Shown here piece by piece: positions 1 to 11,381 of a stretch of 64,000 bases of DNA (position 1 is its first letter; each line of letters starts with the position of its first letter). The notes below the pieces were generated by a model. It did no database searches, was not told the DNA's origin, and worked only from the letters and a program-made list of their open reading frames with translations. Made by a program: the position numbers and the translations under genes. Origin of the DNA: Obelidium mucronatum (Eukaryota > Chytridiomycota > Chytridiomycetes > Chytridiales > Chytriomycetaceae); assembly GCA_025765595.1 (NCBI GenBank), contig JAIVFH010000004.1, forward strand, positions 434,001 to 498,000, given 5' to 3'.

Positions 1-375
1 CTTCAATTTAAGTAAATGCTGCTTTGATTTTGAATCTAGCTATGTCTTTGGTTCCGTCTTTGTTCCAAGAAGCCGGCTGGTTGTTGTGAGTCACTGAATC
101 AACCACACCAATAATGGGACGTCGACAATGTATTCACACAAAAACCTCCTGATACCTCACATCATACAGCCCCATTATTATATTCGTGGTGGTGTTTACG
201 GCCAGCGATGGTATTACCTAACACATGTAATTCTGTAAGTAGCCTTCTCTATTTGAAAAAGTCATCTTCTATGGATTTAACAACAAAATTTTCCAATTAT
301 TCAACATCAGTTCAATTATCAGTGCCATTCAGGTATTCCCTCACAACCACAAAAAAACGGAAACTGAATTATCTT

Positions 376-425
376 TGACAAACGGTAGCCTTTGGTACAA
401 TGACAAACGGTAGCCTTTGGTACAA
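376..425. repeat. 25-bp perfect tandem repeat, two copies
   Basis: The unit at 376-400 (beginning tgacaaacgg and ending ttggtacaa) is repeated exactly at 401-425. It lies in non-coding sequence downstream of the aminotransferase gene. No function is evident; it looks like a recent local duplication. Confidence 0.9.
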
Positions 426-499
426 AGAAAGCATGGCTTAAATCTCACCTGTTGAGGACACGTGGTGGGGCGGTGCCGTGGGCTTGGGTATTTTTTAAA

Positions 500-565
500 T
501 TTAACATTTATTTTAATGTGCAAATTTGCTCTCCAAAAAAAGGAAGGGACAACTTTCGTGACAAC
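500..565 (-). repeat. 3'-flank element, copy A
   Basis: On the plus strand this stretch shares the pieces caaatttgctct, aagggaca, ttcgtgaca and agcttta, in the same order and spacing, with 6735-6800. Both copies sit just downstream of the stop codon of a minus-strand gene (aminotransferase here, RING ligase there). It could be a 3'UTR/polyadenylation element or a remnant of a small mobile repeat. Confidence 0.5.
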
Positions 566-574
566 AGCTTTAAT

Positions 575-2047
575 TTAAATTGACACTTGCGCATTGACTT
601 CTGCTGCAACATCTTCAAATACTTTGCAGGCACTCTCGACTTCGTCCTTAGTAATAACCAATGGAGGAGCCATTCGCACAGTGTTTAATCCTGCGCTTAT
701 GACCAGCAGGTTGCCTCGTTCTCGGCATAAGTCGGCAAACTTGGATGCCTCTGCCCCACCTTGCATCTGCAACCCGACTAAAAGTCCTTTTCCTCGAACC
801 TCTTTAAAAATCTTGGGATAATTTGCACAGAGTCCTTGCAATCTCTCAAAGAGCAAAGCACTAGTGTCTTGGACGTTATGGAGAAACGCCTTGTTGCCGA
901 TTTTTTCCAAAACAACACAAGCGACACGAGTTGCCAAAGGACCGCCTCCAAACGTAGTTCCATGGTCTCCCGGCTTGATGTTTGTAGCAACAGTGTGTCG
1001 AAGAATTGCCGCACCCATTGGGATTCCGTTTGCAATTGGTTTTGCAAGGGTGATAATGTCAGGGTTGACGGTTCCCCATTGATGCATGAACATGCGACCA
1101 GATCTACCGATACCACATTGAATTTCATCTGAAAACATATCATGAGAGAAATCCGAGAATTATGTCAAGTACAAACCGAAAATCAACAATACGCCAACTT
1201 CGTCACACTTTCTGCGAACAGCTTCCAAGAATTCCTTGGTGGCAGGGAAAACGCCACCTTCTCCCTGCATTGGTTCAACGATTACTGCACAGAGGTCTTT
1301 GAAGTTGATTTCTTCCAATGCGGCCACATCATTGTACGGCGATGTAACAAATCCAGGAACCAATGGGGCAAAAGGGGCCTGGTACTTGAGGTTAGGGGTA
1401 GCAGAAAGAGCTCCCATTGAGCGACCATGGAAGGCATTTGTGAAAGATAGTACGCCTGTGGCTGGATTTTCGGCATTGTTCACTCGTGCCTGCTTTCGGG
1501 CAAACTTGAGGGCAGCTAGCAAACACGCGATCAGCTCTTCAACCGATTTCATTAATATGAAACACCTTCGTTCGCTTCGGTTCCAGAGTTACACAAAAAC
1601 ACCTTGCAGCTGTCACCAGTTCCCCACCATTCCTGGCGAGATGCTACACAATTCCAATGAGTAAACGAAGCTGACATATCGAGAAAACGAATTACCATCC
1701 CCTCCAATAAGACTTTTCACAAGCAAACCGGCGCAATCTGCTCCATACTCGTTCTTGTAGAGGTTGGAGAGGTGGATCAAGCGTCCAGCCTGCTCTTTGA
1801 TAGCTTCAACAACGTCCTTGTCATTGTGCCCCAACGCATTAACGGCAATCCCAGAATTGAAATCAAGGTATTTGTTGCCGTTTGAATCAAAGAGATGCGA
1901 TTTTTCGCCATGAGTGAACACCATGGATGGTTGTGGATAGAGACCCAGGAGATTATTAGAGCTGGATGCAGCTGCGGAAGAAACTCGTCGCTTGAGTTGT
2001 CTTGCGGCAAGGCGTTGGCCGGTCTGGCCAGTCCGAAGGGCGAACAT
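575..2047 (-). CDS. ARG8: Acetylornithine aminotransferase, mitochondrial
   Basis: Class-III PLP aminotransferase that transfers an amino group from glutamate to N-acetylglutamate semialdehyde in arginine biosynthesis. Four exons are inferred: about 2047-1696, 1644-1566, 1515-1177 and 1128-575, with introns of 48-51 bp, all GT..AG. Splicing restores the family motifs NSGTEANEAALKFARKQ, the G-x-FHGRSMG segment, VEPMQGEGG and LLIFDEIQCGIGRSG. The Schiff-base lysine is in ITLAKPIANGIPMGA. The start at 2047 gives an Arg/Ser-rich, acid-poor leader (MFALRTGQTGQRLAARQ), as expected of a mitochondrial presequence. Ornithine aminotransferase is the nearest alternative, but the TLAKPIANG..MGA form and the presequence favour Arg8. 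Confidence 0.93.
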
Positions 2048-2145
2048 TAATGAAGGTGAGTCGACAGATAAGCAAAAAAAAAGTTTAAAAAGGTATTCAA
2101 CCACGATGATATAACAAGATATTGAATGGATCACATCAGTAACAA

Positions 2146-3728
2146 TCAGTCATCCAATAAGGAAAACTCTTTGAGTTGCGCACATTCGCCTCCAACGTCT
2201 CCATCAATTCCAAATGTGTAGAAGAACCCACTTGCACTCACAACAACAAGCTGCAAAGGACCTCCAATCTGCGACGCACTCATTCCGTCACCAACATCAA
2301 ATCCGCCCATCGGCATAGCACCAAATCCCGGACTTCCGCCACCCATAGCAGGACCCGCGCCTCCAATAATTGCACAGATATTGTGAAATCCTTTAGCAGT
2401 TTGTGGAACTTTGGCAAAGGCAAAGTCTCTCTGAGGTTCCCAAATTTCAGTGATTTGGTTCGGAAGAAAAGACGATACAGCCGAAGTCGCCGATACCAAC
2501 GGACTTCGGCTGTGGAGCAAACAGTCAATACGGATATGTGGATATTCCATTACTCACACAGCAGCAAATCCAGTTCCAAGATATCCCCCAATGGCTTTTG
2601 TCAAACTTCCAGCCGTTCCTCCTTCAGCAATGTTATTGGCTGGCGAAGTTCCGCTTACATCAGTAACACCGCCCGCGCCGCTACGCCTCCTTCCATCTTT
2701 TTCTTTCTCCTTTCTTTCCGCTTCGGTTAATAGCTTATAAATGTGGATGGTATCTGTATCACTTGAAACACAAAGGTATCGGTTTGAAAGGTCAAATGCA
2801 ATAGAGTGGATGTTTGCACTATAAGTTCCTCGTCGGAGCTGAAAGAGCTTTTGACCCGTAGGAACTGAGAAAACACGAATCACAGTACCCTGAATGAAGG
2901 GGTGTTTTTAGCACATCAGACAGACTGGAGACGTTTACCTTATCACTTGAAGTTGCAACTAAAGTGCCATCATAGCTAAATACAATGCAACTCAAGGGAG
3001 ACTTATGGGCTTGGACGATATTAACAGCTTGGAGGTTAACGACATCGAAAATTAAGAGATCCCCAGATGAAGCACCGGAGGTCGACGGGGGATACGCCAA
3101 AAAACAGTTTTCGGATGAAGGAGACAGTGCACAAAGCGCTGAAGGTGTGTCAGTTTTTGGTTTTTGAATACAGAATACTCAATGACAAACCATGCGGATT
3201 CGGAGCGGTATCAATCGTATGAACAAGCTTCATGTTGGCGATATCGTAAATGTAAATGTGCTCTTCAAGAACGACGATGAGACGTTTACGATTGAGTTTT
3301 ACTGAAAGGATTGCTGAGACGAATGTAAGTTCGCAAATGGTCGAGTTGCGCTGGAAGGCGGAAATCAGCGATGTTTGCATCGTCCAAAAAAGCCGCTTAC
3401 TTTCGTGTTCATTATTTGAAGGCGCCGCGGACTCTGCTCCGCTTTGAGCCCAGCACCAACAAGAGCGACGAGCGATGTACAAAAGAGCATTTCAACAACT
3501 CGAAAAGAGTTGTTTTCGTCTCTGTTCGACGAATAAAAGCGGCCAAATGGCTCGCAGCTGGATGTAGAAGGTTAGGTGCCAGTTTGCCTGGCAGCACACA
3601 TACTTGAAGATGGAGAAGCCCGTGGAAGGAAACCCGACCGACACACAGGAAGCATCCTGATTGAAGTTGAAGGAGAGAAGCTGCTGCTCGCTTTTGGGCG
3701 AAGCGGCCGAGGCAGAGTGGCGTCGCAT
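2146..3728 (-). CDS. ATG18: Autophagy PROPPIN Atg18/WIPI homologue
   Basis: Seven-bladed beta-propeller that binds PI3P/PI(3,5)P2 and acts in autophagosome formation and vacuole membrane dynamics. Splicing about five exons gives a start with a [18 protein letters not shown] blade, then [23 protein letters not shown], and a WIPI-like segment ([20 protein letters not shown]). [22 protein letters not shown] and then the phosphoinositide-binding motif follow as LRRG within [18 protein letters not shown]. The FRRG phenylalanine is leucine here, an accepted L/FRRG variant. A Ser/Gly/Lys-rich loop between blades 6 and 7 corresponds to the membrane-inserting 6CD loop. The last exon ends in an acidic tail after FFYTFGIDG. 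Exon edges in the C-terminal part are approximate. Confidence 0.9.
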
Positions 3729-3751
3729 GTGTTGTTGAACAGTGTGATTTA

Positions 3752-5047
3752 TTATAAACGTCTTAAACCTTCCACCGTCGAATTACCCTCAAAGGTACCA
3801 TTTATAACTTTCAATGCTTGCATTGTGGAGTTATTTGTCTCCTTGATTGTGCTTTCCTTCATTGTGGTCAACTTCGTTGTCGAGTTTGCTGCCGCTGTCG
3901 TCGCGTTCGTGGTCGTACTTGCCGTCGCGCTGTTCACTTTTCCGATTGAAAATCCGGGTCCCCCACCGCCGATCTTTTTGACGCACATGCTAGTGCGGCC
4001 AAAGCGCGTATTCCGAACACAAACTCCACTTTGACAATCACCACCACCAATGCACGCCTGACCATCTCTCTTCAAACACTTATACCCCGTGATCAATTTC
4101 TTTGCACCGCCTGTTGCCCAGCACAGGAAACTATCATCCGAGCAAGGCTGTGTTGATGGATCACAGGCAGCGCCGGCTTTTGTCACTGGTTTCAGCATGC
4201 ACTTTGGTTTAAGTGATCCTGGTATTCTCTTAATATGCTTGTTGTTAATAGAGTGCTCAGGTTTTAAATGGGGATGGATACTCAACAGTTACGCTGCCAG
4301 TGCCCGGATTGACGTATAGACACTGCAATCCTTTGTCGCATCCAGTGATGTCTCCTGCACACGATACTCCCAAGCCATATCCCTTCACATTAATCAATAC
4401 GTTTTGGCATTTACTTGCGATACAGGTCAAGCCATTGGCACATGGATGCTTTCCATCGCAAAGACTGTTTAAAGCCCCGAACGATGAAGTCGAAGCTTTT
4501 GCTGCACATGTGTAATCTTCAGATTTGGCATTATTTTTCACAACATTTGACGCAGTTAATATGCAGTGACCACTGCGTTGATTGGATTGATTTTAATAAG
4601 GATATTTAAAGGAATGTCACACCTCTTGCAAACTTGGCTTTGCGGTTTGGAGGGACTGCCAGGCGACCCGCAAGGTTGTCCGAGGTCCAAAAGCTTGTCA
4701 ACTGCTGAAGAGGGGTTCTGCGAACCAGAGGACCCAGATTTTGCGAGGACTGTCGGCGGCGCACATATGTAGTCTTGAAATGTCGCGTTGTTTGGGGTAT
4801 TAAACACGTTTTTGGGTATGAACTTGCAGTTGCCACTTGAAGCAAAATCTTAAAAATCCAGGCACTCTTTTAAGAAGCAAGCATACCTGCTGCAGAGCAA
4901 ATGAGCGGGTTTTGGCGGCTTTGTTTGTGATCCGCAAACATGACCATTCGCAAGTAAAACGTCAGTCACGGAAATATTTCCAGAGGCCTGACAACAGGCT
5001 TCAAAGACCCCAAAGAGCACCACCAAAGTGATCAAGAAGTTGTTCAT
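3752..5047 (-). CDS. Secreted cysteine-rich protein, Ser/Thr-rich C-terminus
   Basis: Not recognised as a named family. The start at 5047 gives a clear signal peptide (MNNFLITLVVLFGVFEACCQ). Across four or more exons the product carries repeated short Cys modules, such as CDGKHPCANGLTCIASKC, CAGDITGCDKGLQC, CDPSTQPCSDDSFLC and CIGGGDCQSGVC. These have the spacing of dickkopf-like or other extracellular disulfide-rich repeats. The C-terminal ~80 residues are rich in Ser, Thr and Asn with many N-x-S/T sites, as in a glycosylated stalk. No catalytic motif is visible. Splice sites between the first two exons are uncertain. It is probably a wall or surface protein, or a secreted effector-like protein. 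Confidence 0.6.
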
Positions 5048-5195
5048 TTTCTGGTTAAAGTGCAATAGAATGATCTGTTTCAAAACGGTTAAATCTGATA
5101 CGAAGAACATGAGAATTATCTGATTGGATCAAATACTGAAAACATGGGTCAGCCTTCTTTCTTATGAAGTTTCAGTTTATTTCTAACAAAGAAGG

Positions 5196-6359
5196 TTAAA
5201 GGGCCATGGTAGCCAAGACAACAGCTACCAATGAGAGGGCCAAGGAAGCACTGGCAGAGTACAATCCAGTCGCCGGAGCCGCAGCAGCGTACGTAGCAGT
5301 GACCGCAGTTTCAGATCGCTTAAAGTGAATAGCCGGGTCAGAGTCGGTTGTCAAGTATGTGGTGTTTGCAAGGACACCTGTAACTGGTGATCTTGGTTTC
5401 ACAGAAGCACTGAAAAGCACAGCATTCTTGATATTAACAAAGTCAAAAGATGCCGCAGATTTTGTCAAACGGAGATGGGCAAATCCATATTCTGCAGCTT
5501 CTTGGCCGGTAGCGTTTGTGAGTGGGGGACATGTACCATCCAAGTTTCCACCACTTCCAACCTGAACTTGAAGAGTTTTGCCTCCGTTGGTGTTGTAGTA
5601 GGCAAGGGTATGGTGATGTCCATTGATGTAGGCGCTGGCATCCCATTTGTTCACCAGGTTTGTAACATTTTGCATGAACTTAGACCCAGTGACATCAGCT
5701 CCGCAGGCGAACCCAGTGTGGTGTCCCAAAATAAAAACATAGGCATCATTGTTCGCTTTTGCTAGAGCATTGTCCAGCCACGCCAACTGCTTCTCAACAG
5801 TCTTTTGGGCAGGAACCCAGTCATGTGATTTGAAGTTGTTACCCATATCCCAGCCAGACTTTCCAGAGTAGCCGTAGTTGAGCAAGTCGGTTTCAATAAA
5901 GATAAAGGATGCCCACGTGTTGTCTGCAACTTCGACTCGCTTGGTGTAAAAGAAGTCGGGCAGCTGCCAGTTTGGGTGGGAGTATTCCAACTCGTAAATC
6001 TGGGACTTGTTTAAGTACCAATCGTGGTTACCGAGAACCATCCACCATGGAAGAGACTTGAGACTGGTGCCGCTGTAGACATTGCTCCAAAGATCCTTGA
6101 ACTTTTTATCATCTGCAGACTTGACACCTTCGTAATTGTAGGAAGAGTTTGGTGTACTATAGAAGTTGTCACCCAACGAAAGAACGACTTGCGATTGCTG
6201 AACACCAGCCCAAGTGTCCATCACTGCAGCAACAGCCTTTTGGTTGTCGAGGTTACCGAAGTTCCCCCAGTCTCCGATGATCAAGGCGTCGTAAGAAGAT
6301 TCGTACGCAGCAAGAGCAGACGTCGTTAGAGCCCCAAGTACAAGCACGTTGGTAAACAT
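5196..6359 (-). CDS. Secreted purple acid phosphatase (tartrate-resistant, ACP5-like)
   Basis: Single-exon metallophosphoesterase of 387 aa. An N-terminal signal peptide (MFTNVLVLGALTTSALAA) is followed by all five metal-binding blocks of the purple acid phosphatases: GDWGNFG, SLGDNFYSTP, LGNHDWY, ILGHHTGFACG and INGHHHTLAYY. The short single-domain form matches animal tartrate-resistant phosphatase rather than the long plant type. The last ~25 residues are hydrophobic (SASLALSLVAVVLATMAL) after a small-residue patch, consistent with a GPI-anchor signal. It would hydrolyse phosphate monoesters outside the cell. Two alkaline phosphatase genes lie further right in the window. The 511 bp upstream to the RING gene contain its promoter. 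Confidence 0.9.
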   Translation of the reverse strand: MFTNVLVLGALTTSALAAYESSYDALIIGDWGNFGNLDNQKAVAAVMDTWAGVQQSQVVLSLGDNFYSTPNSSYNYEGVKSADDKKFKDLWSNVYSGTSLKSLPWWMVLGNHDWYLNKSQIYELEYSHPNWQLPDFFYTKRVEVADNTWASFIFIETDLLNYGYSGKSGWDMGNNFKSHDWVPAQKTVEKQLAWLDNALAKANNDAYVFILGHHTGFACGADVTGSKFMQNVTNLVNKWDASAYINGHHHTLAYYNTNGGKTLQVQVGSGGNLDGTCPPLTNATGQEAAEYGFAHLRLTKSAASFDFVNIKNAVLFSASVKPRSPVTGVLANTTYLTTDSDPAIHFKRSETAVTATYAAAAPATGLYSASASLALSLVAVVLATMAL

Positions 6360-6870
6360 TTTTTTCGTTTTTGAATTGTGGAATCCACTTTTGAGGATAC
6401 CAATTGGGCTTGACTTTTAATCAAAATGGGCATGCGTTTCAGAGCGCGTGCCTTTGAACATCTGCTATACACTATCGCTTTTTGTATTCATATCTGTAGA
6501 CGTCAAAACAACCAAAATGGTTGCGTAAAAAGGGGGTTTGACGGGCGTGGAGAAATAGCAGTGCAGTGAGAATCGAAATAATGCAATAATCTTACTGTAG
6601 AAAACAAAAATCCGTTCCGGGCGTTTGAAATGAGTGGTTGGCAATGATTTCAGTGGCCAGAGTGAAAGGGAAGGATTTCATTGGTCAACGTAAAATTGAG
6701 CAATCTGATTGGTCCACCCAACTGAAACCGGAATGGGCAATGGGCCCAAATTTGCTCTAAAAAAGAAAGGGACATTTCGTGACAAAAGCTTTATTAAAAA
6801 ACCGGCTAAATTTTTAATGGGTATTGAAGTGAATGGATTTCGGATTGTTTTAAGCACAAGACATACAAAG
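6360..6870. other. Intergenic region between acid phosphatase and RING gene
   Basis: Non-coding by frame and composition. It contains the presumed promoter of the acid phosphatase on the minus strand (next to 6359) and the 3' flank of the RING gene near 6871, which includes the second copy of the shared 3'-flank element. A minus-strand reading frame through 6678-6926 is not supported by homology. Confidence 0.5.
6735..6800 (-). repeat. 3'-flank element, copy B
   Basis: The second occurrence of the element at 500-565: caaatttgctct, gaaagggaca, ttcgtgaca and agcttta follow in the same order. On the minus strand the copy contains AATAAAGC, so it could supply the poly(A) signal of the RING gene ending at 6871. 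Confidence 0.5.
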
Positions 6871-8850
6871 TTAAGAGCTTCTTGACCAATTTCGTGAAAA
6901 TACCCACCACGTGCCTCCTGACGCATTTGGTGAAGGATTCGATGTGGTTGCCACTACTTGGTGTCGTTGCGATTCGGATTTTTTGACGACTAAAACATCT
7001 CGTTTGCAAATCGGACAGAGTCGATTATGGCGCAGTAACCAAGGGTCCACACTGCGGTATTTGATACTAAGTTTATATGGCAGCATAACCATTGGTACTT
7101 ACCACTCTGTATGAAATTGATGATGACAAGGAAGTTCTCGAACTCGTGAGCCCACAACAAATTCATCGATGCAAATTGCACAGCATTTGCGGGTTCCGCC
7201 GGTTGCAGTTGATCTTTTTCGCTTGATGAGAATGGAGGAATCTTCTGTTTCGTTTACGACAACAGAAGCACTTAATGCAGAAGAGCCTCGGTCCTCTTCA
7301 TCCTCCAAATCTTCCGACTCAATTATATGTAAAGGCAGCGTAATTTGCTCCAATTCTTCTTCGTCTTTGGGCAAAACACCCTCTTCAAGTGGAATCTCTT
7401 CCTCGGTAACTCCTGCCCGCCTTGACCAAAACGAGGGAAAAGTAATTGCTGGAGCAAACACTAGAACAAACATTCTGCCATGGATAAAATAGTTTCGAAT
7501 CATCATGGCCAGCAAGCAAAACGCTGTGCATATTCCTCCGAAGGCCATAAATACACCCACAAAGAACAACAGATTTCCAATGAATGAGATGGCATTGAAC
7601 ACCCGTCTTCGCATTTTGAGTCCTCCAGCTCCTGTTGAGCCCCATCCATCAACTGGCCATACATCAAGTTCCAGCGATACTATCAGTGGAACTCCGACAA
7701 TTCCTCCATTCAAATTTTTAATAATTGGCTCATCGTATAAATCATCAAGAATATGTTTTGGAAGAGTCGACACACGCTCAAGTGCAGAAAATACGAGCTG
7801 TAAAATCAGTAGCTTAGAACTCCAAAGAAGCTCCTGGGGTCAATCATATTCTAAGTTACTAACCTTATCACCATCATGTTGAGTCGCGAACATTGCGCGA
7901 ATGTCATTGACCTGATTTCCTAGCTTGTTCGGCGACATTCGAACTGGCACATCGACACCTCCCATATGTTTTGCAATACGGTTATGAATGATAATTCCTC
8001 CGAATCCTGCTAGCTCGGCATTGAGAATCTTAACATCGAAAGGACAATTTCCTCGAGACACAAGGGCATACCAAGTTGGAGGGCCCGAGTATAAAGCTGA
8101 GTGAGTATGAAACTGCTTGGCATCGGATTCAATTCCTTGTTTCTTGGATTGCAAGCGTGAATGGGAGGTGAGTGGCTCCTCGGGGTTATCGAATCTCAAA
8201 TACGAAATGATCCACTCTTTCATGCTTTCGAGCAGGCCCACTGAGGATTCTTCATCGTATTGTTTTGTTTGATGCTTATAACTCTGGGTGCTGTGTGGTA
8301 AGTTTCTGACCCATTCTTTGTGGTCAGGAAAAGAAACTTCGAATGGATGGCAAGCATCAAGGTCAAGAACAAGAAGCGGTGCAATAATTCGATTTTGATT
8401 CATGGGTTTTCCGAATAGCGCTGGGACTGCAAGGATAGAAGGGTTGTTGGTGTTGTGGTAATCAGCGGTTTGTTTCGTCGATTTCCAGTATGAATTGGAG
8501 GTCACGGAATTCTTCCAGTTGCTTCCTTTCTTTGATGCTGCTTTCTTATTCCCTCCTGTAAGTAATGCTATACTATCAGAGGTTTCATTCTTGACAGTCA
8601 GGTCACCATATAGATTCAGATCCCCGAGAACCGTCAAGTTCATTGTAGAGTCAAGGGAGACACCATTAATGACTTGAACGCGTGGAGAGGTAAATAGAAT
8701 GAATGAAAGGACTATAAAACACGAGTACAATAGCCGAATCACGGTCAATAGTGCCCCTTCTGGAGGATAGTCGTTGTCCACTTCCAACTTGTCAGACGTC
8801 TTGGAGCGCAAAATGGTCAAGTCACCAGTCTCCTCATTTGCTATTTCCAT
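6871..8850 (-). CDS. PA-TM-RING-type E3 ubiquitin ligase
   Basis: Three-exon membrane protein. The N-terminal part (from 8850) has a transmembrane segment (LLYSCFIVLSFILF) at about residue 40. A protease-associated domain follows, with WYALVSRGNCPFDVKILNAE and GFGGIIIHNR. A second exon carries a strong membrane segment (FIGNLLFFVGVFMAFGGICTAFCLL), then an acidic stretch. The RING-H2 finger is split by the last intron: CAICIDEFVVGSRVRELPC, HHQFH, then SVDPWLL and CPICKRDV. The order PA, TM, RING-H2 is that of RNF13/GRAIL-type ligases of endosomes and vacuole. The extra N-terminal membrane segment may be a signal anchor. The stop at 6871 follows ~30 basic, polar residues after the RING. Confidence 0.85.
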
Positions 8851-9031
8851 CTTCTATTCGAGTTTCTCAAATTCTGAGATAATTCAAAACGGTTTTGGAG
8901 GCAAGTTGAAAGGAATGGCAAAACAATGGATTTTTCTCACACAAAGGAACTCAAAAAGGACGACTTCCCCCAATCACTTCCTTTCATTCTTTATAATATG
9001 GTCAGCTAATATTCCAATCACACACCTTTTT

Positions 9032-11153
9032 TTACTCCTTCGGTGCCAAACCAAGCACAATTCCTGCCATCAACAACTGACTGAAGCGCGTAACAGTGTT
9101 GTTTTGAATGTCCCGGAGATGACTTTGCATCGAATCGATTTCGTCATTACTGCGATCATAATTAACTTCGTCGTTGAGGACAGACTCATCAATGTCCAGG
9201 TTGCATTCGCAGTATTCGCTTTGTACCAACTTCAACTTCTTTTTGGTCACCCATCCCGAGCTATTTCCAACGACTTTTTGTTCCCTAGATGCTTTGCTCC
9301 GTCCAATGATCATGAATCTCCCATTGCTTATTTCTCCAGTGATGGAGAATAAGGGTTTGGCATTCAAAGCACCACGACTTTCGGCATGAACAGTGATTTT
9401 GTTTTCAGATTCCACAATTATTGTTCCAAGAGGAAGCAAATTGGAGTACATGACGGTGTGTGCGCAAACACTGTATAGGTTGGGGTTCTTTGGGTTTCTC
9501 AGTATTTCCATAATTTCTGTACGTTTATAGTCTTCTCTCAGGTCGTGTAATTTTATGTTACTAAGAAAACTCATTAGCATTAATCAGACCAGATAAATGC
9601 TAATTCAGGGCCAGGGCACTAGCTTACCTTTCAGTTTCCCACGTGGATAGATCCACATCAAATAACTTCTTTTTCGTTCTCTGCATCACAAATTTCATCT
9701 GATTGTTCGTCATATTTACTTCGAGCTTGGAGCTTGTGTCTGTATCGGCCTGAGAAAACTTCTTAATGCTCTCTTTAGCATTTAAGGCAGGCATATCCGC
9801 TATAGGAAGATTTGGGTCTCCGAACAGAGCTGCTGCGAGGTTTTGCGTTGACGCCGAGGTGCTGGGAGGTCCTGATGGTAGGTTTGCACGGGAGGCCGTT
9901 AGACTTTTTCTTGAAGCAAATTTCGATTTGTTGTTTTGACTTGGAAGACTTGGCTGGTTTTGAAGCAGTAGAACATCTTTATCTGTGGGTACCAGGGACT
10001 TTGATCGTACGATGGGTCTTGCTCGAATGGCCTCCAACTCTTTGACATCCATTGTATCAGAGTCCCGACCGCCACCGCTTGCGGAATCAACTGAATATTT
10101 TCTACTTGCTGAACTTAGAACAGGGGAAGGGGTGGGAGGAAGCCAAGAATGTGACTGGTCTTCATCATTTGGTTTAAGCGATACAGATCTTCCCCGTCTC
10201 AGAGAGACCACGGATTTTGATATGCTCTTTGAAATTGCTTGCATTTTTGATTCGTTTTCTTTCTGCTTGTGTTTTTGAAGCGTGCTCATGTCCAATTCTG
10301 GGGGATCAAGATTCGGATTCGAACGAGACGAGGCCCGCGAAAGACTGACGCTGACAGCGGAGACAATATTACTGATTGATCGGTTGCTTCCTTTATTAAC
10401 AGATTTGGAGCGAGCCAAGCTACTCTGCTGTTTGACATCGTCTTGGGATGATTTCTGGCGCGATGATTCAATCGCCGACTTTGGACGCGCCATCATACTT
10501 AAAACGCGCTTAATTACGCTGGGAGACTTCGCTGAAGGATTCGGGGACGGCAGTGTGGGTGTGAGACTTTTTTCAGGTAGAATGGGTAACGAATTGCCAG
10601 TGTTTTCTGGCTCAATCCACCCAACTTCATTGATAAGACTCTCTAGTAGACTAATATCCATTTCCCGCGCCATTTTAGTATCTGCGGCCATAGCCCTTAG
10701 CTCTTCGTGAAGTTTCAACATGAGTGCTCCAATCACTACTTTGGCGGGTACTACTTTTTCAGCCTTTGTATTAACGTGAAAAGAGCGTCGTTTTGAAGGT
10801 GGATTGACAGCTTTGGTGACTTCGCTGATTAAGGGAGATATTTCTGTTGCATAATTTGGTATGATTTGGTTCAGGCCGTCGACGATGGCGAGCACGCAGT
10901 CGACTTGCTTTATCAACGGCTCTCGAGTAGTTTTTTGCTGTTGTTCATTTCCAGGTCCCATCACGTCTACAGTTCCGACGAGTTTCATCAACACTCGCGT
11001 TTCAGTCACAAGGTTACTCAAGATATTTGACACCTTGCTGCTGTGCCCCGTGAAACCCCTTGATTGGACTTGAGAAAGCAAAGACAAACTAGCGTTGCTG
11101 GCGCCTTTGCGCAAACTGTGCACTGACATCGTTTTGATCGTCGGTGGGGTCAC
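9032..11153 (-). CDS. Large Ser-rich hypothetical protein
   Basis: Not recognised. Exon 1 (about 11153-9627) and exon 2 (about 9558-9032) are joined by a GTAAGC...TTAG intron. The N-terminal ~170 residues look folded and helical (for example ETRVLMKLVGTVDVMG and KVVIGALMLKLHEELRAMA). The middle ~250 residues are low-complexity, rich in Ser, Pro, Arg and Lys, with repeated RSKS/SRSNP-type phosphorylatable motifs. The C-terminal ~180 residues are again folded (PNLYSVCAHTVMYSNLLPLG), followed by FMIIGRSKASREQK. This is the arrangement of a cytoplasmic scaffold or signalling adaptor. No catalytic motif or membrane segment is seen. The start at 11153 or the ATG nine codons downstream would both work. 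Confidence 0.65.
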
Positions 11154-11381
11154 TGAACAGGTTTCTTGAGATTTCCAATCAGAACCCGATTGTTTCCCGC
11201 TTCGAGAACAAAGGAAATGAGTGAAGGAAAAAATATGCTTTTATAGATCTCTACATTCTTTTAGTCATGTATTTGTTATTTGCAGTATTGGCGCCTCGTT
11301 GGTTTTGGGTGGCCCCTCCCAGAAAATATCATTCAGAAACGACAGCGCCACCCCCCTGCAGTCATTATATTTGATCAAGTT
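11154..11381. promoter_or_regulatory. Divergent promoter region
   Basis: The 228 bp between two outward-facing start codons (minus-strand gene at 11153, F-box-like gene at 11382) must hold both promoters. AT-rich blocks lie at 11228-11280 (gcttttatag, tatttgttatt). No well-placed canonical TATA box decides the start sites. Confidence 0.4.

Larger units (their letters stand above)
1..574. other. Intergenic left edge, no gene seen
   Basis: No coding exon with family features is visible on either strand. The stretch carries a perfect 25-bp tandem duplication at 376-425 and, at about 500-565, an element resembling one near 6735-6800. The part next to 575 is the 3' flank of the minus-strand aminotransferase gene. 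Confidence 0.5.
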
